Below, piece after piece: positions 53,959 through 64,000 of a stretch of 64,000 bases of DNA. The translations under genes were made by a program, and so were the position numbers. Within the stretch, counting starts at the first letter, position 1. Each line of letters starts with the position of its first letter. The notes beneath the pieces were generated by a model. The model saw only the letters and a list, made by a program, of their open reading frames with translations, was not told the origin of the DNA and did not search any database. Source of the stretch: Phytopseudomonas argentinensis (GTDB lineage: Bacteria; Pseudomonadota; Gammaproteobacteria; Pseudomonadales; Pseudomonadaceae); the NCBI RefSeq assembly GCF_900113905.1, contig NZ_FORC01000002.1:1-64000 (forward strand), written 5' to 3'.

Positions 53959-55059
53959 TTAGACGTTGAAGCGGAAGTGCATCACGTCGCCATCCTTGAC
54001 GATGTATTCCTTGCCTTCCAGGCGCCATTTGCCGGCTTCCTTGGCACCGGCTTCGCCCTTGTACTGGATGAAGTCGTCATAGGCGATGACTTCGGCGCGG
54101 ATGAAGCCCTTCTCGAAGTCGGTGTGGATCGCGGCCGCGGATTGCGGGGCGGTGGCGCCGACCTTGACGGTCCAGGCGCGCACTTCCTTCACGCCGGCGG
54201 TGAAGTAGGTCTGCAGGTTGAGCAGCGAGTAACCGGCGCGGATCACGCGGTTCAGGCCCGGCTCGGTCATGCCCATGGTTTCCAGGAACATCTGCATCTC
54301 TTCCAGATCGTCCAGTTCGGCGATCTCGGCTTCGATCTTGTTGCACACCGGCACCACGATGGCGCCTTCTTCGTCGGCGATGGCTTGCACCACGTCGAGC
54401 AGCGGGTTGTTCTCGAAGCCCTCTTCGGCCACGTTGGCGATGTACATCACCGGCTTGGTGGTCAGCAGGTGGAAGGTCTTGGCCAGGCGCTTCTCGTCGT
54501 CACCCAGGTTCTTGAGCAGGCTGCGCGCCGGCTTGCCTTCGGTGAAGTGCGGGATGAGCTTTTCCAGCAGCGCCTTCTGCGCCACGGCTTCCTTGTCGCC
54601 ACCCTTGGCGGTACGGGCGACGCGCTGCAGCTGCTTCTCGCAGCTGTCGAGGTCGGCCATGATCAGTTCGAGGTCGATGATCTCGATGTCGCGCTTGGGG
54701 TCGACGCTGTTGGCGACGTGAATGACGTTCTCGTCTTCGAAGCAGCGCACCACGTGGGCGATGGCGTCGGTCTCGCGAATGTTGGCGAGGAACTTGTTGC
54801 CCAGGCCTTCGCCTTTCGAGGCGCCGGCGACGAGGCCGGCGATATCGACGAATTCCATGGTGGTGGGAATCACCCGCTCGGGTTTGACGATTTCTGCCAG
54901 AGCGTCGAGGCGCGGGTCGGGCATGGGCACGATGCCGCTGTTCGGCTCGATGGTGCAGAACGGGAAGTTCTCAGCAGCGATGCCGGACTTGGTGAGGGCA
55001 TTGAACAGGGTGGACTTGCCGACGTTGGGCAGGCCGACGATGCCGCAATTGAATCCCAT
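53959..55059 (-). CDS. ychF: Redox-regulated ATPase YchF
   Basis: A 366-residue Obg-related P-loop ATPase. The P-loop is GLPNVGKS at residues 9-16, the switch region includes [19 protein letters not shown], and a TGS domain closes the C-terminus. YchF binds ribosomes and is linked to stress responses. It follows pth in the minus-strand housekeeping block, with 34 bases between them. Confidence 0.96.
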   Translation of the reverse strand: MGFNCGIVGLPNVGKSTLFNALTKSGIAAENFPFCTIEPNSGIVPMPDPRLDALAEIVKPERVIPTTMEFVDIAGLVAGASKGEGLGNKFLANIRETDAIAHVVRCFEDENVIHVANSVDPKRDIEIIDLELIMADLDSCEKQLQRVARTAKGGDKEAVAQKALLEKLIPHFTEGKPARSLLKNLGDDEKRLAKTFHLLTTKPVMYIANVAEEGFENNPLLDVVQAIADEEGAIVVPVCNKIEAEIAELDDLEEMQMFLETMGMTEPGLNRVIRAGYSLLNLQTYFTAGVKEVRAWTVKVGATAPQSAAAIHTDFEKGFIRAEVIAYDDFIQYKGEAGAKEAGKWRLEGKEYIVKDGDVMHFRFNV

Positions 55060-55093
55060 GGTGTATCCCTCGCGCCAAAGGCGGTAGATGTAA

Positions 55094-55684
55094 TTAGAGA
55101 GTGGCTTTCTGGCTGTGCAGCTTGCGCATCGCTACCGTCCAGTCACCGGCGAGTATCTCCGGGAGGACGTCGAGGGCGAAGCCGATGCTGGTGTCCAGCA
55201 GTTCCTGTTCACCACGCGGTGCGCGGCCGAGCACGAAGTTGGAGACCAGGCTGGCGTGCCCGGGGTGGCCGATGCCAAGCCGCAGGCGATGGAAATTGTT
55301 CTGGTTGCCGAGCTGGGCAATGATGTCGCGCAGCCCGTTATGCCCGCCGTGCCCGCCACCCTGTTTGAGTTTGGCGACGCCGGGAGGCATGTCGAGTTCG
55401 TCGTGGGCCACCAGGATCTCTTCGGGTTTGAGCTTGAAGAAATTCGCCAACGCCGCCACGGACTGGCCGCTGCGGTTCATGAAGGTGGTGGGAATGAGCA
55501 GACGCACTTCGCGGCCTTGGTGATTGAACTTGCCCACCAGGCCAAAATACTTGCGATCAACGCTGAGGTTGGCGCGCTGGCTGTCCGCCAGGCGCTCAAC
55601 GAAAAGGGCCCCTGCATTGTGCCGGGTCTGGTCGTATTCGGGGCCCGGGTTACCCAGGCCAACGATCAGTTGTACGGCAGTCAT
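55094..55684 (-). CDS. pth: Peptidyl-tRNA hydrolase
   Basis: A 196-residue Pth1 enzyme. It has [17 protein letters not shown] with the catalytic H22, [29 protein letters not shown] and GHNGLRDI. It releases peptidyl-tRNA in the cytoplasm. It sits between rplY and ychF on the same strand, a conserved pseudomonad order. Confidence 0.96.
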   Translation of the reverse strand: MTAVQLIVGLGNPGPEYDQTRHNAGALFVERLADSQRANLSVDRKYFGLVGKFNHQGREVRLLIPTTFMNRSGQSVAALANFFKLKPEEILVAHDELDMPPGVAKLKQGGGHGGHNGLRDIIAQLGNQNNFHRLRLGIGHPGHASLVSNFVLGRAPRGEQELLDTSIGFALDVLPEILAGDWTVAMRKLHSQKATL

Positions 55685-55723
55685 ACAGGAGCCCTTTCTT
55701 GAAGCAGGCGTCGCGAGCCGGAA

Positions 55724-56350
55724 TTACTCGGCGGTGCTTTCGCCTTCGCCTTCAGCTGCGTCTTCTACACGAACGCGCGGCAGGTGGACGCTGGCAACCG
55801 GCAGATCGCTACCGTGGGCCAGGGCAACCAGCTCAACGCCTTTCGGCAGTTTGATGTCGGACAGGTGAACGGTCTGGTCCAGGTCGATGTTGGCGAAGTC
55901 AACTTCGATGAACTCCGGCAGGTCTTTCGGCAGGCAGGAGACTTCAACTTCGTTCAGCGAGTGCAGAACTTCACCGCCTTTCTGCTTGACGCCAACGGAG
56001 GTAGCTTCGTTGATGAAGTGCAGCGGAACGTGTGCGGTCAGTTTCTGGCCGGCAACCACGCGGATGAAGTCAGCGTGCAGAACGTAGCCTTTTGCCGGAT
56101 GGCGCTGCAGGGCCTTGATCAGCACGTTTTCTTTCTTGCCGTCGACGGTCAGGTTCAGCACGTGGCTGAACGCGGCTTCGTTTTCCAGCAGCTTGGCCAG
56201 ATCTTTGGCAACCAGGCTGATGGACAGGGGAGCCTTCTCGCCACCGTAGATAACGGCAGGAACTTGGCTGGCGTTACGACGCAGGCGGCGGCTCGCACCT
56301 TTCCCCAGGTCGGAACGCGCTTCGGCATTCAGGGTAAATTCAGCAGTCAT
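55724..56350 (-). CDS. rplY: 50S ribosomal protein L25 (Ctc type)
   Basis: A 208-residue L25 of the long (Ctc/TL5) kind: an N-terminal 5S-rRNA-binding domain ([20 protein letters not shown], then VPAVIYGG) and a C-terminal beta domain, with an acidic tail. It lies between prs and pth, 112 bases after prs. Confidence 0.95.
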   Translation of the reverse strand: MTAEFTLNAEARSDLGKGASRRLRRNASQVPAVIYGGEKAPLSISLVAKDLAKLLENEAAFSHVLNLTVDGKKENVLIKALQRHPAKGYVLHADFIRVVAGQKLTAHVPLHFINEATSVGVKQKGGEVLHSLNEVEVSCLPKDLPEFIEVDFANIDLDQTVHLSDIKLPKGVELVALAHGSDLPVASVHLPRVRVEDAAEGEGESTAE

Positions 56351-56418
56351 TTCACTTCTCCAGAATAACCAAACCGCCCGTTACGCTTGCGACCAGCGGC
56401 GGGGCGGTTCGGTGAAAG

Positions 56419-56438
56419 GCCTGGCCAGGTGGCCAGGC
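56419..56438. other. Perfect hairpin between prs and rplY
   Basis: GCCTGGCCA-GG-TGGCCAGGC is a perfect 9-bp stem with a 2-base loop. It lies in the transcript between prs and rplY and could be an attenuator or a minor terminator; no clear T run. Confidence 0.45.
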
Positions 56439-56462
56439 ATGTTTCGTCAGGGGCGTTCCGGG

Positions 56463-57404
56463 TTAGCGGAACATCGCACTGATCGATTCTTCATTGCTGA
56501 TGCGGCGTACCGCTTCAGCGACAACCGGCGCGATGTCCAGTTGGCGAATACGTGAACAGGATTGCGCGGCGGCGGACAGCGGGATGGTGTTGGTCACCAC
56601 CAGTTCGTCCAGTACCGAGTTCTCGATGTTCTCGATGGCACGACCCGACAGTACCGGGTGCGTGGCATAGGCATATACCTTGGCAGCGCCGTGTTCCTTC
56701 AGAGCCTTGGCCGCGTGGCACAGGGTGCCGGCGGTGTCGACCATGTCGTCGACCAGGATGCAGGTGCGGCCTTCCACGTCACCGATGATGTGCATCACTT
56801 CGGAGTGGTTGGCTTTTTCACGGCGCTTGTCGATGATCGCCAGATCGACGCCCAGGCTCTTGGCAACGGCGCGCGCACGCACCACGCCGCCGATGTCCGG
56901 GGAGACGATCATCAGATTGTCGAAACGCTGATCTTCGATGTCATCGACCAGTACGGGCGAGCCGTAGATGTTGTCGACCGGGATATCGAAGAAGCCTTGA
57001 ATCTGATCCGCGTGCAGGTCGACGGTGAGAACCCGGTCGATACCTACCACGGTGAGCATGTCGGCCACTACTTTGGCGCTGATTGCCACGCGGGCGGAAC
57101 GCGGACGGCGATCCTGGCGGGCATAGCCGAAGTAGGGGATGACTGCAGTGATTCGAGTCGCTGAGGAACGGCGGAAGGCGTCGGCCATCACCACCAGTTC
57201 CATCAGGTTGTCATTGGTTGGCGCGCACGTCGGCTGAATCAGGAAAACGTCTTTACCGCGGACGTTCTCGTTGATTTCGATCATGATTTCGCCGTCGGAG
57301 AATTTTCCGACCGAGGCATCACCGAGGGGAATGTGCAGCTGACGAACGATACGTCGCGCCAGATCGGGGTTAGCGTTCCCCGTAAAGACCATCATCTTGG
57401 ACAC
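56463..57404 (-). CDS. prs: Ribose-phosphate pyrophosphokinase
   Basis: A 313-residue PRPP synthase. The catalytic flexible-loop segment [18 protein letters not shown] and the PRPP-binding motif [18 protein letters not shown] are present. It makes PRPP for purines, pyrimidines, histidine and tryptophan. The start is GTG at 57404, giving [20 protein letters not shown] as in other pseudomonads; longer reading frames run into the upstream tRNA gene. Confidence 0.95.
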   Translation of the reverse strand: MSKMMVFTGNANPDLARRIVRQLHIPLGDASVGKFSDGEIMIEINENVRGKDVFLIQPTCAPTNDNLMELVVMADAFRRSSATRITAVIPYFGYARQDRRPRSARVAISAKVVADMLTVVGIDRVLTVDLHADQIQGFFDIPVDNIYGSPVLVDDIEDQRFDNLMIVSPDIGGVVRARAVAKSLGVDLAIIDKRREKANHSEVMHIIGDVEGRTCILVDDMVDTAGTLCHAAKALKEHGAAKVYAYATHPVLSGRAIENIENSVLDELVVTNTIPLSAAAQSCSRIRQLDIAPVVAEAVRRISNEESISAMFR

Positions 57405-57448
57405 GCGCAGTACCTGCCGGCTGAGGGTAACCTGGATGAGTATAAAAA

Positions 57449-57523
57449 TGGCAGGGGCGGCTGGATTCGAACCAACGCATGCCAGGATCAAAACCTGGTG
57501 CCTTACCGCTTGGCGACGCCCCT
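57449..57523 (-). tRNA. tRNA-Gln(TTG), copy 1
   Basis: A 75-base tRNA on the minus strand. The acceptor AGGGGCG pairs with CGCCCCT, CCA is encoded, and the anticodon loop TTTTGAT carries TTG. It is identical to the second copy 59 bases upstream in transcript order. It lies between ispE and prs on the same strand. Confidence 0.95.
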
Positions 57524-57582
57524 GTAACGTGTGTGACGCAATACTGCTCAATTCGGTAGTACGAGCCACCCTTGGGTGGTTA

Positions 57583-57657
57583 TGGCAGGGGCGGCTGGAT
57601 TCGAACCAACGCATGCCAGGATCAAAACCTGGTGCCTTACCGCTTGGCGACGCCCCT
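57583..57657 (-). tRNA. tRNA-Gln(TTG), copy 2
   Basis: A second 75-base tRNA-Gln with the same sequence and anticodon (TTG) as the copy at 57449, separated by a 59-base spacer. It follows the ispE gene by 25 bases, so the tRNAs may be processed from the ispE transcript. Confidence 0.95.
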
Positions 57658-57682
57658 GTAACGTATAACCGATGCTACGCAT

Positions 57683-58558
57683 TCACTTCCTGGCCAGTTC
57701 TTGCAGCTTGCGGTGCAACATCGAAACGTTGGCACCCTGCGCAACAAAACTTGGCAGTGTGGCTGGAAGTTGGCGGGCGACTTTATCAGCATCGTCCCGG
57801 TTTGGGAAGCTCCCAAACACACAAGCTCCAGTGCCGGTCAATCTTGTCGGAACAAATTTGTTCAGCAAGATCAGCGCGTTACGAACAGCAGAGTAACGCT
57901 TCTCGACGACCGGCTGGCAGTCGTTACGACCACCCCCCTCAAGAAGGCTGCGAACTTTAATGGGCGGCGTATCGCGTGTCAACTCAGGGTCGGAGAAAAC
58001 TTCTGCTGTACTGACAAGCACTTGCGGCACGGCGACGAGAAACCAGGGCTCCGGCAGCTCGACCGGGGTGAGTTTCTCACCGACACCTTCGGCGAATGCC
58101 GCGCGGCCGCGCACGAATACCGGCACGTCGGCGCCCAGGCTCAGGCCCAGAGCGGCCAGGCGGTCTTCGCTGCAGCCCAGCCCCCAGAGGTGATCGAGGC
58201 CGAGCAGGGTGGTCGCGGCATCGGAACTGCCGCCACCGATGCCGCCGCCCATGGGCAGGCGCTTGCGCAGCCAGATATCCGCTCCCAGCCCGGTGCCGCT
58301 CTGCTGCTGCAATTGCTTCGCTGCGCGCACGATCAGGTTGCTGTCGTGGGGCACGCCGTCGATTTCGCTGTGCAGGCGGATCACGCCGTCCTCACGGCGC
58401 CTGAAGCCCAGCTCGTCGCCATGATCGAGAAACTGGAACAGGGTCTGCAGCTCGTGATAACCGTCGTCGCGGCGGCCGAGGATATGCAGCATCAGGTTGA
58501 GCTTGGCCGGCGCCGGCAGGATCAGCTCGGCTTCGGCGGGGATGGCGTCTGGGGTCAT
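57683..58558 (-). CDS. ispE: 4-diphosphocytidyl-2-C-methyl-D-erythritol kinase
   Basis: A 291-residue GHMP kinase of the MEP isoprenoid pathway. The phosphate-binding motif [15 protein letters not shown] begins at 101, [19 protein letters not shown] is the N-terminal motif, and [10 protein letters not shown] is at the C-terminus. It phosphorylates CDP-ME. The ATG at 58558 was preferred to the ATG at 58576. The gene follows lolB, from which it is separated by a REP-like repeat. Confidence 0.94.
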   Translation of the reverse strand: MTPDAIPAEAELILPAPAKLNLMLHILGRRDDGYHELQTLFQFLDHGDELGFRRREDGVIRLHSEIDGVPHDSNLIVRAAKQLQQQSGTGLGADIWLRKRLPMGGGIGGGSSDAATTLLGLDHLWGLGCSEDRLAALGLSLGADVPVFVRGRAAFAEGVGEKLTPVELPEPWFLVAVPQVLVSTAEVFSDPELTRDTPPIKVRSLLEGGGRNDCQPVVEKRYSAVRNALILLNKFVPTRLTGTGACVFGSFPNRDDADKVARQLPATLPSFVAQGANVSMLHRKLQELARK

Positions 58559-58612
58559 GGCGGCAATGGTATGCAAGAGGGGATAAGAGAGTCGCGCAGG
58601 CTAGCGCAGCCC

Positions 58613-58685
58613 GTAGCCCGGGTCGAGGGCGGCGGCGCCCGGGATGATGCTCCTGGGTGTCGCTGCGCTCAACCGCAGGCTAGGG
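58613..58685. repeat. Degenerate REP-like element (GTAGCCCGGGT type)
   Basis: GTAGCCCGGGTCGAG (58613-58627) is matched, with mismatches, by the inverted CTCAACC...AGGCTAG on the right. CCCGGG is repeated at 58617 and 58638. This looks like an old copy of the GTAGCCCGGGT REPIN type. It lies between lolB and ispE. Confidence 0.55.
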
Positions 58686-58748
58686 CGAACGGAGTGCATG
58701 AAAGTCGCGCGATGCGGGAAGGCATCGCGCTTGGCGGTCTGGAAGGGA

Positions 58749-59369
58749 TTACTGGCCGAGGTGGCGCGGCTGCCAGTCCTTGATCACCAGGGTCACCTGG
58801 ATATCGTGGCCTTCCAGGCGCAGGCGCTCGGGCAGCCAGTAGCCATCCTGCTCGGCGTAGCGGGTGTAGCTGACTTCCCAGCCATCCTGGCTCAGCTGCG
58901 CCAGACGGCTGTCGGCGTCCAGGGTGATGCGGCTCCTGCTGTCCGGCGCTGGCAGGCCGCGGATCCACCACAGCAGGTGGGAGACCGGCAGGTTGAGGCC
59001 CAGTTGCTGCTGCAGCAGCTCCTCCGGGGACTCGGCCTGATAGCGACCCTGGTTGGCCACTTCCAGCTCGACCTTGCCGGGGCGGCCGGTCAGCCGCGCG
59101 GCGCCGCGGCCCAGGGGGCCGGACAGGCGGATATCGGCGTAATCCTGGCGTTGCAGCCAGAACAGTGTGCCGCTGCCCGAATCACGCGGCGCGCGGATGC
59201 CGACCTTGCCGTTGATCTGCCAGCCATCGAGGGTGCTGATCTGCTGTTTGTGCGCCTGCCAGCGAGCCGGGTCACCGAGGCCCTGTTCCACCGCCTCGCG
59301 GGTGGACAGGCCGGAACAACCGGCCAACAGGGTGACCAGGGCGAGTACGAGAAGGGGGCGCAGCGACAT
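58749..59369 (-). CDS. lolB: Outer-membrane lipoprotein receptor LolB
   Basis: A 206-residue lipoprotein (lipobox LLAGC, C18) of the LolB family, with [20 protein letters not shown] and the ending IKDWQP. LolB receives lipoproteins from LolA and places them in the outer membrane. Its start overlaps the stop of the TPR gene (TGATG), and ispE lies downstream: the conserved pseudomonad order. Confidence 0.94.
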   Translation of the reverse strand: MSLRPLLVLALVTLLAGCSGLSTREAVEQGLGDPARWQAHKQQISTLDGWQINGKVGIRAPRDSGSGTLFWLQRQDYADIRLSGPLGRGAARLTGRPGKVELEVANQGRYQAESPEELLQQQLGLNLPVSHLLWWIRGLPAPDSRSRITLDADSRLAQLSQDGWEVSYTRYAEQDGYWLPERLRLEGHDIQVTLVIKDWQPRHLGQ

Positions 59370-61099
59370 CAGGGTTTCTCCGATCCGGTCAGGCGCAGCA
59401 CGGTGCTGCGCAGAATTTCACTCTCGGGCTGTTCTTTCAGGGCGTCGCGCCAGATCTTCCGGGCTTCGCGCTGCTTGCCTTGGGCCCACAGCGCTTCGCC
59501 CAGGTGGGCGGCAACCTCGTGGTCCGGGAAGCGTTCGAACGCCTGGCGCAGCCACTTCTCCGCATCCGCCAGGTTGCCGAGGCGGTAGTTGGCCCAGCCG
59601 AGACTGTCGAGAATGGCCGGGTCTTCCGGGTTGAGGTCGTGGGCCTGCTGGATCAGTTCGAGGCCTTCCTTGTGCCGGTCGGTGCGGTCGACCAGGGTGT
59701 AGCCCAGGGCGTTGAGGGCCATGGCGTTGTCCGGCTCGCGCTCGAGGATCAGGCGCAGGTCGCGCTCCAGCTGCTTGAGGTCGCCGCGCGGCTCGGCCAG
59801 CATGGCGCGGGTATAGAGCAGGTTGATATCGCCCGGGTACTGCTTGAGGGCCTGCTGGATGAGGTCCCAGGCCCGGTCGGGCTTGTTCTGCTTGGACAGC
59901 GACTCGGCTTCGATCAGGTACAGCTGCAGGGCATATTCCGGTTCGCTGTCGCGGGCTTCGGCCAGGTGCCGGGAGGCTTCGGCGCCACGGCCATTGGCGA
60001 CCAGCAGGTCGGTCATGCGCGCCTGGGCGGGCAGGTAGTCGCTGCCGCCGCCGACCAGCGAGTAGGCCAGCAGCGCGTCGTCCACTTCGCCGAGTGCCTC
60101 ATGGGCACGGCCGAGGTTGTACTGCGCCGGGTCGACGTGGGCGTCGCGCTGGATCAGTTCTTCCAGGTAGACGATCGCTTCGCGCCAGGCCTCGGCTTCC
60201 AGGCATACCAGGGCCAGGGAGAAACGCAGGTCATCGTCTTCGGGGAATTGCTGCAGCAGCGAGGAGAATTCGCCCCGGGCTTCATCCATGCGGCCCAGCT
60301 CGACCAGTTGACGGGCATAGGTCAGGCGCAGGCGTTTGTCGCCGGGGTTGCGTTCCATGCCCTTCTTGAGCAGTGGCAGCGCTTCCTCGCCGCGGCCCAG
60401 GCTCTGCAGCAGGCGTGCGCGCAGCAGCAGCGGGGCGGATTGGTCCTGTTTGGCTTCGCTGGTTTCGAGCAGCTCCAAGGCTTCCTCGGCGCGGCCATCC
60501 TGCTGCAGCAGCAGCGCCTTGCCGAACAGCAGCTGACCGTCGTTCGGGTACTTGCCGAGCAGGCGGTCGAAGCTCTGCAACAGGCCGGCACGGGTGTCCG
60601 GGTCGGTTTCCGCGGCGGATAGCGCGAGGAAGTCGAAATGGGTGTTGCCCTGGCGCTGGCGCACACGCTCCATGTAGCTCATGGCTTCGTCGTAGCGCCC
60701 GGCACGGGCCAGCTGCACGGCGGCGGCGCGCTGCGCGTCGACGTCATCGGGGGCGTTCTTGGCCCACACCAGGGCGGTGTCCAGGGCTTCCTGTTCGGCG
60801 CCCAGGTACTCGGCGATGCGGAAGCCGCGCTCGGCGACGCCGGCATCCTGGGTTGCATTGGCCTGTTGCACGTAGTTGCTCAGGGCAATGTCGAAGCGGT
60901 TGCGCTGCCCGGCCAGTTCGGCGGTCAGCAGCGCCAGCAGGGTTTCCTGGCTGAACGAGCCGTAGTTTTCCGGTGCCTTGGCAGTCGCCTCGGTACCCGG
61001 TTCCTCCACGGGAACGTTGCCATCCGGTGCGGACGGCGCAAAAGTCTGACAACCACCCAGCAAGGCCAGGGCGGTGAGCAACGCGATGGGTCTATTCAT
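59369..61099 (-). CDS. TPR-repeat lipoprotein
   Basis: A 576-residue lipoprotein (lipobox LLGGC, C17) with about twelve tetratricopeptide repeats (for example [20 protein letters not shown]). It is the homologue of P. aeruginosa PA4667 by position and size. TPR proteins here probably act in envelope assembly, as it is coupled to lolB, but the role is not established. The ATG at 61099 gives a proper signal peptide ([17 protein letters not shown]); longer reading frames reach into the hemA promoter. Confidence 0.9.
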   Translation of the reverse strand: MNRPIALLTALALLGGCQTFAPSAPDGNVPVEEPGTEATAKAPENYGSFSQETLLALLTAELAGQRNRFDIALSNYVQQANATQDAGVAERGFRIAEYLGAEQEALDTALVWAKNAPDDVDAQRAAAVQLARAGRYDEAMSYMERVRQRQGNTHFDFLALSAAETDPDTRAGLLQSFDRLLGKYPNDGQLLFGKALLLQQDGRAEEALELLETSEAKQDQSAPLLLRARLLQSLGRGEEALPLLKKGMERNPGDKRLRLTYARQLVELGRMDEARGEFSSLLQQFPEDDDLRFSLALVCLEAEAWREAIVYLEELIQRDAHVDPAQYNLGRAHEALGEVDDALLAYSLVGGGSDYLPAQARMTDLLVANGRGAEASRHLAEARDSEPEYALQLYLIEAESLSKQNKPDRAWDLIQQALKQYPGDINLLYTRAMLAEPRGDLKQLERDLRLILEREPDNAMALNALGYTLVDRTDRHKEGLELIQQAHDLNPEDPAILDSLGWANYRLGNLADAEKWLRQAFERFPDHEVAAHLGEALWAQGKQREARKIWRDALKEQPESEILRSTVLRLTGSEKP

Positions 61100-61374
61100 A
61101 AGAGGAAATGCGACTAACCTGCGGTTTTGGCCATCATGACACAAGCCGTTGGGCAAGCCCATGGGGCAGCCCCTGTGTCCTGGCGATGTGGGGTTGGACT
61201 GCCGAAGCCCGAGCGGGTTGCATCCAATCCAGGCGCACCCTTGTGGTGCCGGTAAAGCGCTTCCCATTGCCGCTCATCGGCCATGGCTATCGACGCCATG
61301 CATGGTGCAATGGTTGTCCTGCACGGGCCGACGTAGGACAATTGCCGGCTTCCAACCCCCTGTCAGCGACGTGC

Positions 61375-62655
61375 ATGGCCTTTATCGCCCTCGGTATCAA
61401 CCACAAGACCGCTTCGGTGGATGTTCGCGAGCGCGTGGCTTTTACTCCCGAGCAGCTCGTGGAGGCGTTGCAGCTGCTCTGCCGCGATACGCCGAGCCGC
61501 GAAGCGGCGATCCTGTCGACCTGCAACCGCAGCGAACTGTACCTCGAACAGGACGGCCCGGGCGTCGAAGCGGTGCTCGGCTGGCTGGCCGATTACCACC
61601 ATGTAAGCGTCGAAGAGCTGCGCGCCTGCGCTTATATACATGAAGACGATGCGGCCGTTCGTCACATGATGCGGGTGGCCTCCGGGCTGGATTCCATGGT
61701 GCTCGGCGAGCCGCAGATTCTCGGCCAGATGAAGTCCGCCTTTGCCGTGGCCCGTGAGGCCGGCACCCTCGGTCCGCTGCTCGGGCGTCTGTTCCAGGCC
61801 ACCTTCAGCACCGCCAAGACCGTGCGTACCGATACCGCCATCGGCGAGAACCCGGTGTCGGTGGCCTTTGCCGCGGTCAGCCTGGCCAAGCAGATCTTCG
61901 CCGACCTGCACCGCAGCCAGGCGCTGCTGATCGGCGCCGGCGAGACCATCAGCCTGGTGGCCCGTCACCTGCATGACCAGGGCATCAAGCGCATCGTGGT
62001 CGCCAACCGCACCCTGGAGCGCGCCAGCAGCCTGGCCGAGCAGTTCGGCGCCCACGCCGTGCTGCTCTCCGACATTCCCCAGGAGCTGGTGCACAGCGAT
62101 ATCGTCATCAGCTCCACCGCCAGCCAGCTGCCGATCCTCGGTAAGGGCGCCGTGGAAAGCGCCCTCAAGCAGCGCAAGCACAAGCCGATCTTCATGGTCG
62201 ACATCGCCGTGCCGCGGGACATCGAGCCCCAGGTCGGCGAGCTGGATGACGTCTACCTGTATACCGTCGACGATCTGCATGAAGTCATCGCCGAGAACCT
62301 CAAGAGCCGCCAGGGCGCGGCCCAGGCCGCCGAGGAACTGGTGGCCGCCGGCACCGAGGACTTCATGGCGCGTCTGCGTGAGCTGGCCGCGGTGGACGTG
62401 CTCAGGGCCTACCGCCAGCAGGCCGAACGGCTGCGCGACGATGAGCTGGCCCGCGCCCAGCGCATGCTCGCCAATGGCGCTGCCGCCGAAGAGGTGCTGG
62501 CCCAGCTGGCCCGTGGCCTGACCAACAAGCTGCTGCATGCGCCCAGCGTGCAGCTGAAGAAATTTTCCGCCACCGGGCGCGTCGATGCGCTGGGCGTGGC
62601 CCAGGAACTGTTCGCCCTCGACGAAGGCGCGTCGTCCACTAAAGGCATGCAATGA
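61375..62655 (+). CDS. hemA: Glutamyl-tRNA reductase
   Basis: A 426-residue enzyme that converts glutamyl-tRNA to glutamate-1-semialdehyde, the first step of C5 haem synthesis. It has the catalytic cysteine C50 ([12 protein letters not shown]), a Rossmann domain ([17 protein letters not shown]) and a C-terminal dimerisation helix. ATG at 61375 gives the conserved [13 protein letters not shown]. It is divergent from the TPR gene over 275 bases and overlaps prfA by 4 bases. Confidence 0.96.
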   Translation: MAFIALGINHKTASVDVRERVAFTPEQLVEALQLLCRDTPSREAAILSTCNRSELYLEQDGPGVEAVLGWLADYHHVSVEELRACAYIHEDDAAVRHMMRVASGLDSMVLGEPQILGQMKSAFAVAREAGTLGPLLGRLFQATFSTAKTVRTDTAIGENPVSVAFAAVSLAKQIFADLHRSQALLIGAGETISLVARHLHDQGIKRIVVANRTLERASSLAEQFGAHAVLLSDIPQELVHSDIVISSTASQLPILGKGAVESALKQRKHKPIFMVDIAVPRDIEPQVGELDDVYLYTVDDLHEVIAENLKSRQGAAQAAEELVAAGTEDFMARLRELAAVDVLRAYRQQAERLRDDELARAQRMLANGAAAEEVLAQLARGLTNKLLHAPSVQLKKFSATGRVDALGVAQELFALDEGASSTKGMQ

Positions 62656-63734
62656 AAGCTTCGCTGATCAACAAACTCGATGTGCTGCACGACCGCTTCG
62701 AAGAGGTCACGGCGTTGCTTGGCGATGCCGAGGTGATCTCCAACCAGACCCAGTTCCGTGCCTATTCCAAGGAATACGCCGAGATCGAGCCGGTGATCAT
62801 GGCGTTTCGCGAATTCCGCAAGGTGCAGGCCGACCTCGACGGCGCCCTGGCGCTGCTCAAGGACAGCGACCCGGACCTGCGCGAAATGGCCGAGGAAGAA
62901 GTCGCTACGGCGCGCGCCCGCCTGCTCGAGCTGGAAGACAGCCTGCAGCGCATGCTGCTGCCCAAGGACCCCAACGACGGCCGTAACGTGTTCCTCGAAG
63001 TGCGCGCCGGTACCGGCGGAGACGAGGCGGCGATCTTCGCCGGCGACCTGTTTCGCATGTACTCGCGCTATGCCGAGCGGCAGGGTTGGCGCGTCGAGGT
63101 GCTGTCGGCCAACGAAGGCGAGCATGGCGGTTTCAAGGAAGTGATTGCCCGGGTCGAGGGCGACAACGTATTCGGCAAGCTCAAGTTCGAGTCCGGTGCG
63201 CACCGCGTGCAGCGCGTGCCGGAAACCGAGTCCCAGGGGCGCATCCATACTTCCGCTTGTACCGTTGCCGTGCTGGCCGAGCCCGACGAGCAAATGGCCA
63301 TCGAGATCAACCCGGCGGACCTGCGTGTCGATACCTACCGCTCCTCGGGGGCTGGTGGTCAGCACGTCAACACTACCGACTCGGCGATCCGTATCACCCA
63401 TATCCCCACCGGCACCGTGGTCGAGTGCCAGGAAGAGCGCTCCCAGCACAAGAACCGCGCCAAGGCCATGGCCTGGCTGGCAGCCAAGCTCAAGGACCAG
63501 CAGGATGCGGCGGCCCACAAGGAAATTTCCGATACCCGCAAGCTGCTGGTCGGCTCCGGTGATCGCTCCGAGCGCATCCGCACCTACAACTTCCCGCAAG
63601 GGCGGGTGACCGACCACCGCATCAACCTGACCCTGTATTCCCTGGGCGAGGTGATCGCCGGTGGCGTCGATGCGGTGATCGAACCGCTGCTCGCCGAATA
63701 CCAGGCCGATCAGCTGGCGGCACTGGGCGATTAA
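62652..63734 (+). CDS. prfA: Peptide chain release factor 1
   Basis: A 360-residue RF1. The anticodon-like PxT tripeptide is P190-E-T192 ([13 protein letters not shown]) and the catalytic GGQ is at 235-237 ([10 protein letters not shown]). It terminates at UAA and UAG codons. It is coupled to hemA (ATGA) and precedes prmC, the methyltransferase that modifies its GGQ glutamine. Confidence 0.97.
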   Translation: MKASLINKLDVLHDRFEEVTALLGDAEVISNQTQFRAYSKEYAEIEPVIMAFREFRKVQADLDGALALLKDSDPDLREMAEEEVATARARLLELEDSLQRMLLPKDPNDGRNVFLEVRAGTGGDEAAIFAGDLFRMYSRYAERQGWRVEVLSANEGEHGGFKEVIARVEGDNVFGKLKFESGAHRVQRVPETESQGRIHTSACTVAVLAEPDEQMAIEINPADLRVDTYRSSGAGGQHVNTTDSAIRITHIPTGTVVECQEERSQHKNRAKAMAWLAAKLKDQQDAAAHKEISDTRKLLVGSGDRSERIRTYNFPQGRVTDHRINLTLYSLGEVIAGGVDAVIEPLLAEYQADQLAALGD

Positions 63735-63835
63735 ACAGCATTGCGGACGGATGACGCCTCGTGCATCCGTCCCCAGCGCGCACGGTGGATCGACAAGGCG
63801 CCGGCTACGTGCCCGACCCACCTGAGAAGATCAAT

Positions 63836-64000
63836 ATGGCCACCATCGAATTTCTGCTCGCCACCGCCCAGTTGCCCGACTCGCCGAGCCCTCGTGTCGA
63901 CGTCGAGCTGTTGCTGGCCGCTGCCCTGGGCAAGCCGCGCAGCTACCTGCGTACCTGGGCAGACCGCGAAGTCGAAGCCGAGGCAGTCGCGCGTTTCGAA
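63836..64000 (+). CDS. prmC: Release factor glutamine methyltransferase (N-terminal part)
   Basis: The first 55 residues of PrmC (HemK), starting MATIEFLLATAQLPDSPSPR and continuing VDVELLLAAALGKPRSYLRT; this is the helical N-terminal domain that holds RF1. The methyltransferase domain lies beyond the window. The gene follows prfA by about 100 bases, the order found in pseudomonads and E. coli. Confidence 0.9.
   Translation, partial: MATIEFLLATAQLPDSPSPRVDVELLLAAALGKPRSYLRTWADREVEAEAVARFE

Noticed and set aside
1-64000. CRISPR array, IS element, prophage or integron
   Set aside because: No regularly spaced repeats, transposase, integrase or phage structural gene was seen on either strand.

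Overview
The window reads as a chromosomal segment of a Pseudomonas species. It is GC-rich, its gene order matches the pseudomonad core block rrn / MCE transporter / mksFEB / rimI / carbonic anhydrase and ychF-pth-rplY-prs-tRNA-Gln-ispE-lolB-TPR / hemA-prfA-prmC, and it carries Pseudomonas-type REP elements. A TetR-type TtgR, rather than MexR, guards the main RND efflux operon, which resembles the P. putida arrangement more than P. aeruginosa. I cannot name the species from sequence alone.

Region by region. (1) 1-350: the 3' end of a 23S rRNA gene, 5S rRNA and the rrn terminator. (2) 0.56-4.1 kb: a lipid-transport set with two small PqiA/LetA-type membrane proteins and a six-MCE-domain LetB/PqiB-type protein. 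(3) 4.4-9.3 kb, minus strand: the MksFEB condensin, with a palindromic repeat between mksF and mksE. (4) 9.5-11.9 kb: the two-enzyme carboxy(nor)spermidine route. (5) 12-15 kb: a chemoreceptor and an exported lactonase-like beta-propeller, bounded by two identical 39-bp terminators. (6) 15-19 kb: a LysR-linked AtuA-like/CitMHS catabolic cluster. (7) 19-28 kb: rimI, beta-carbonic anhydrase, two EamA exporters, a CeuE/FatB-type siderophore-binding lipoprotein and small housekeeping proteins. (8) 28-34.5 kb: ttgR and ttgABC with a recognisable TtgR-type operator.

(9) 34.5-47 kb: accessory genes. A gene set of monooxygenase-fold protein, alpha/beta hydrolase, Tat-exported amidohydrolase, MFS pump and YcaC-type cysteine hydrolase is followed by LysR, GlxA-type, winged-helix/NTPase and AraC regulators. 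(10) 47-51 kb: a beta-propeller sensor kinase with a NarL-type response regulator. (11) 51-53 kb: a small membrane protein, a frameshifted Excalibur-domain pseudogene, and a RelBE/Phd-type toxin-antitoxin pair beside tRNA-Met. (12) 53-64 kb: the conserved housekeeping block; the last gene, prmC, runs off the end.

The core functions are translation (5S, tRNAs, prs, pth, rplY, ychF, prfA, prmC), outer-membrane biogenesis (MCE proteins, LolB), chromosome organisation (Mks), and haem and isoprenoid precursors (HemA, IspE). The accessory functions are efflux, small-molecule catabolism and sensing. No IS element, prophage or CRISPR array was seen. The most promising leads are the cruciform-like intergenic element near 4.2 kb, the split LetA/six-MCE system, the AtuA-like/CitMHS module, the 37-43 kb enzyme set and the decaying Excalibur gene.
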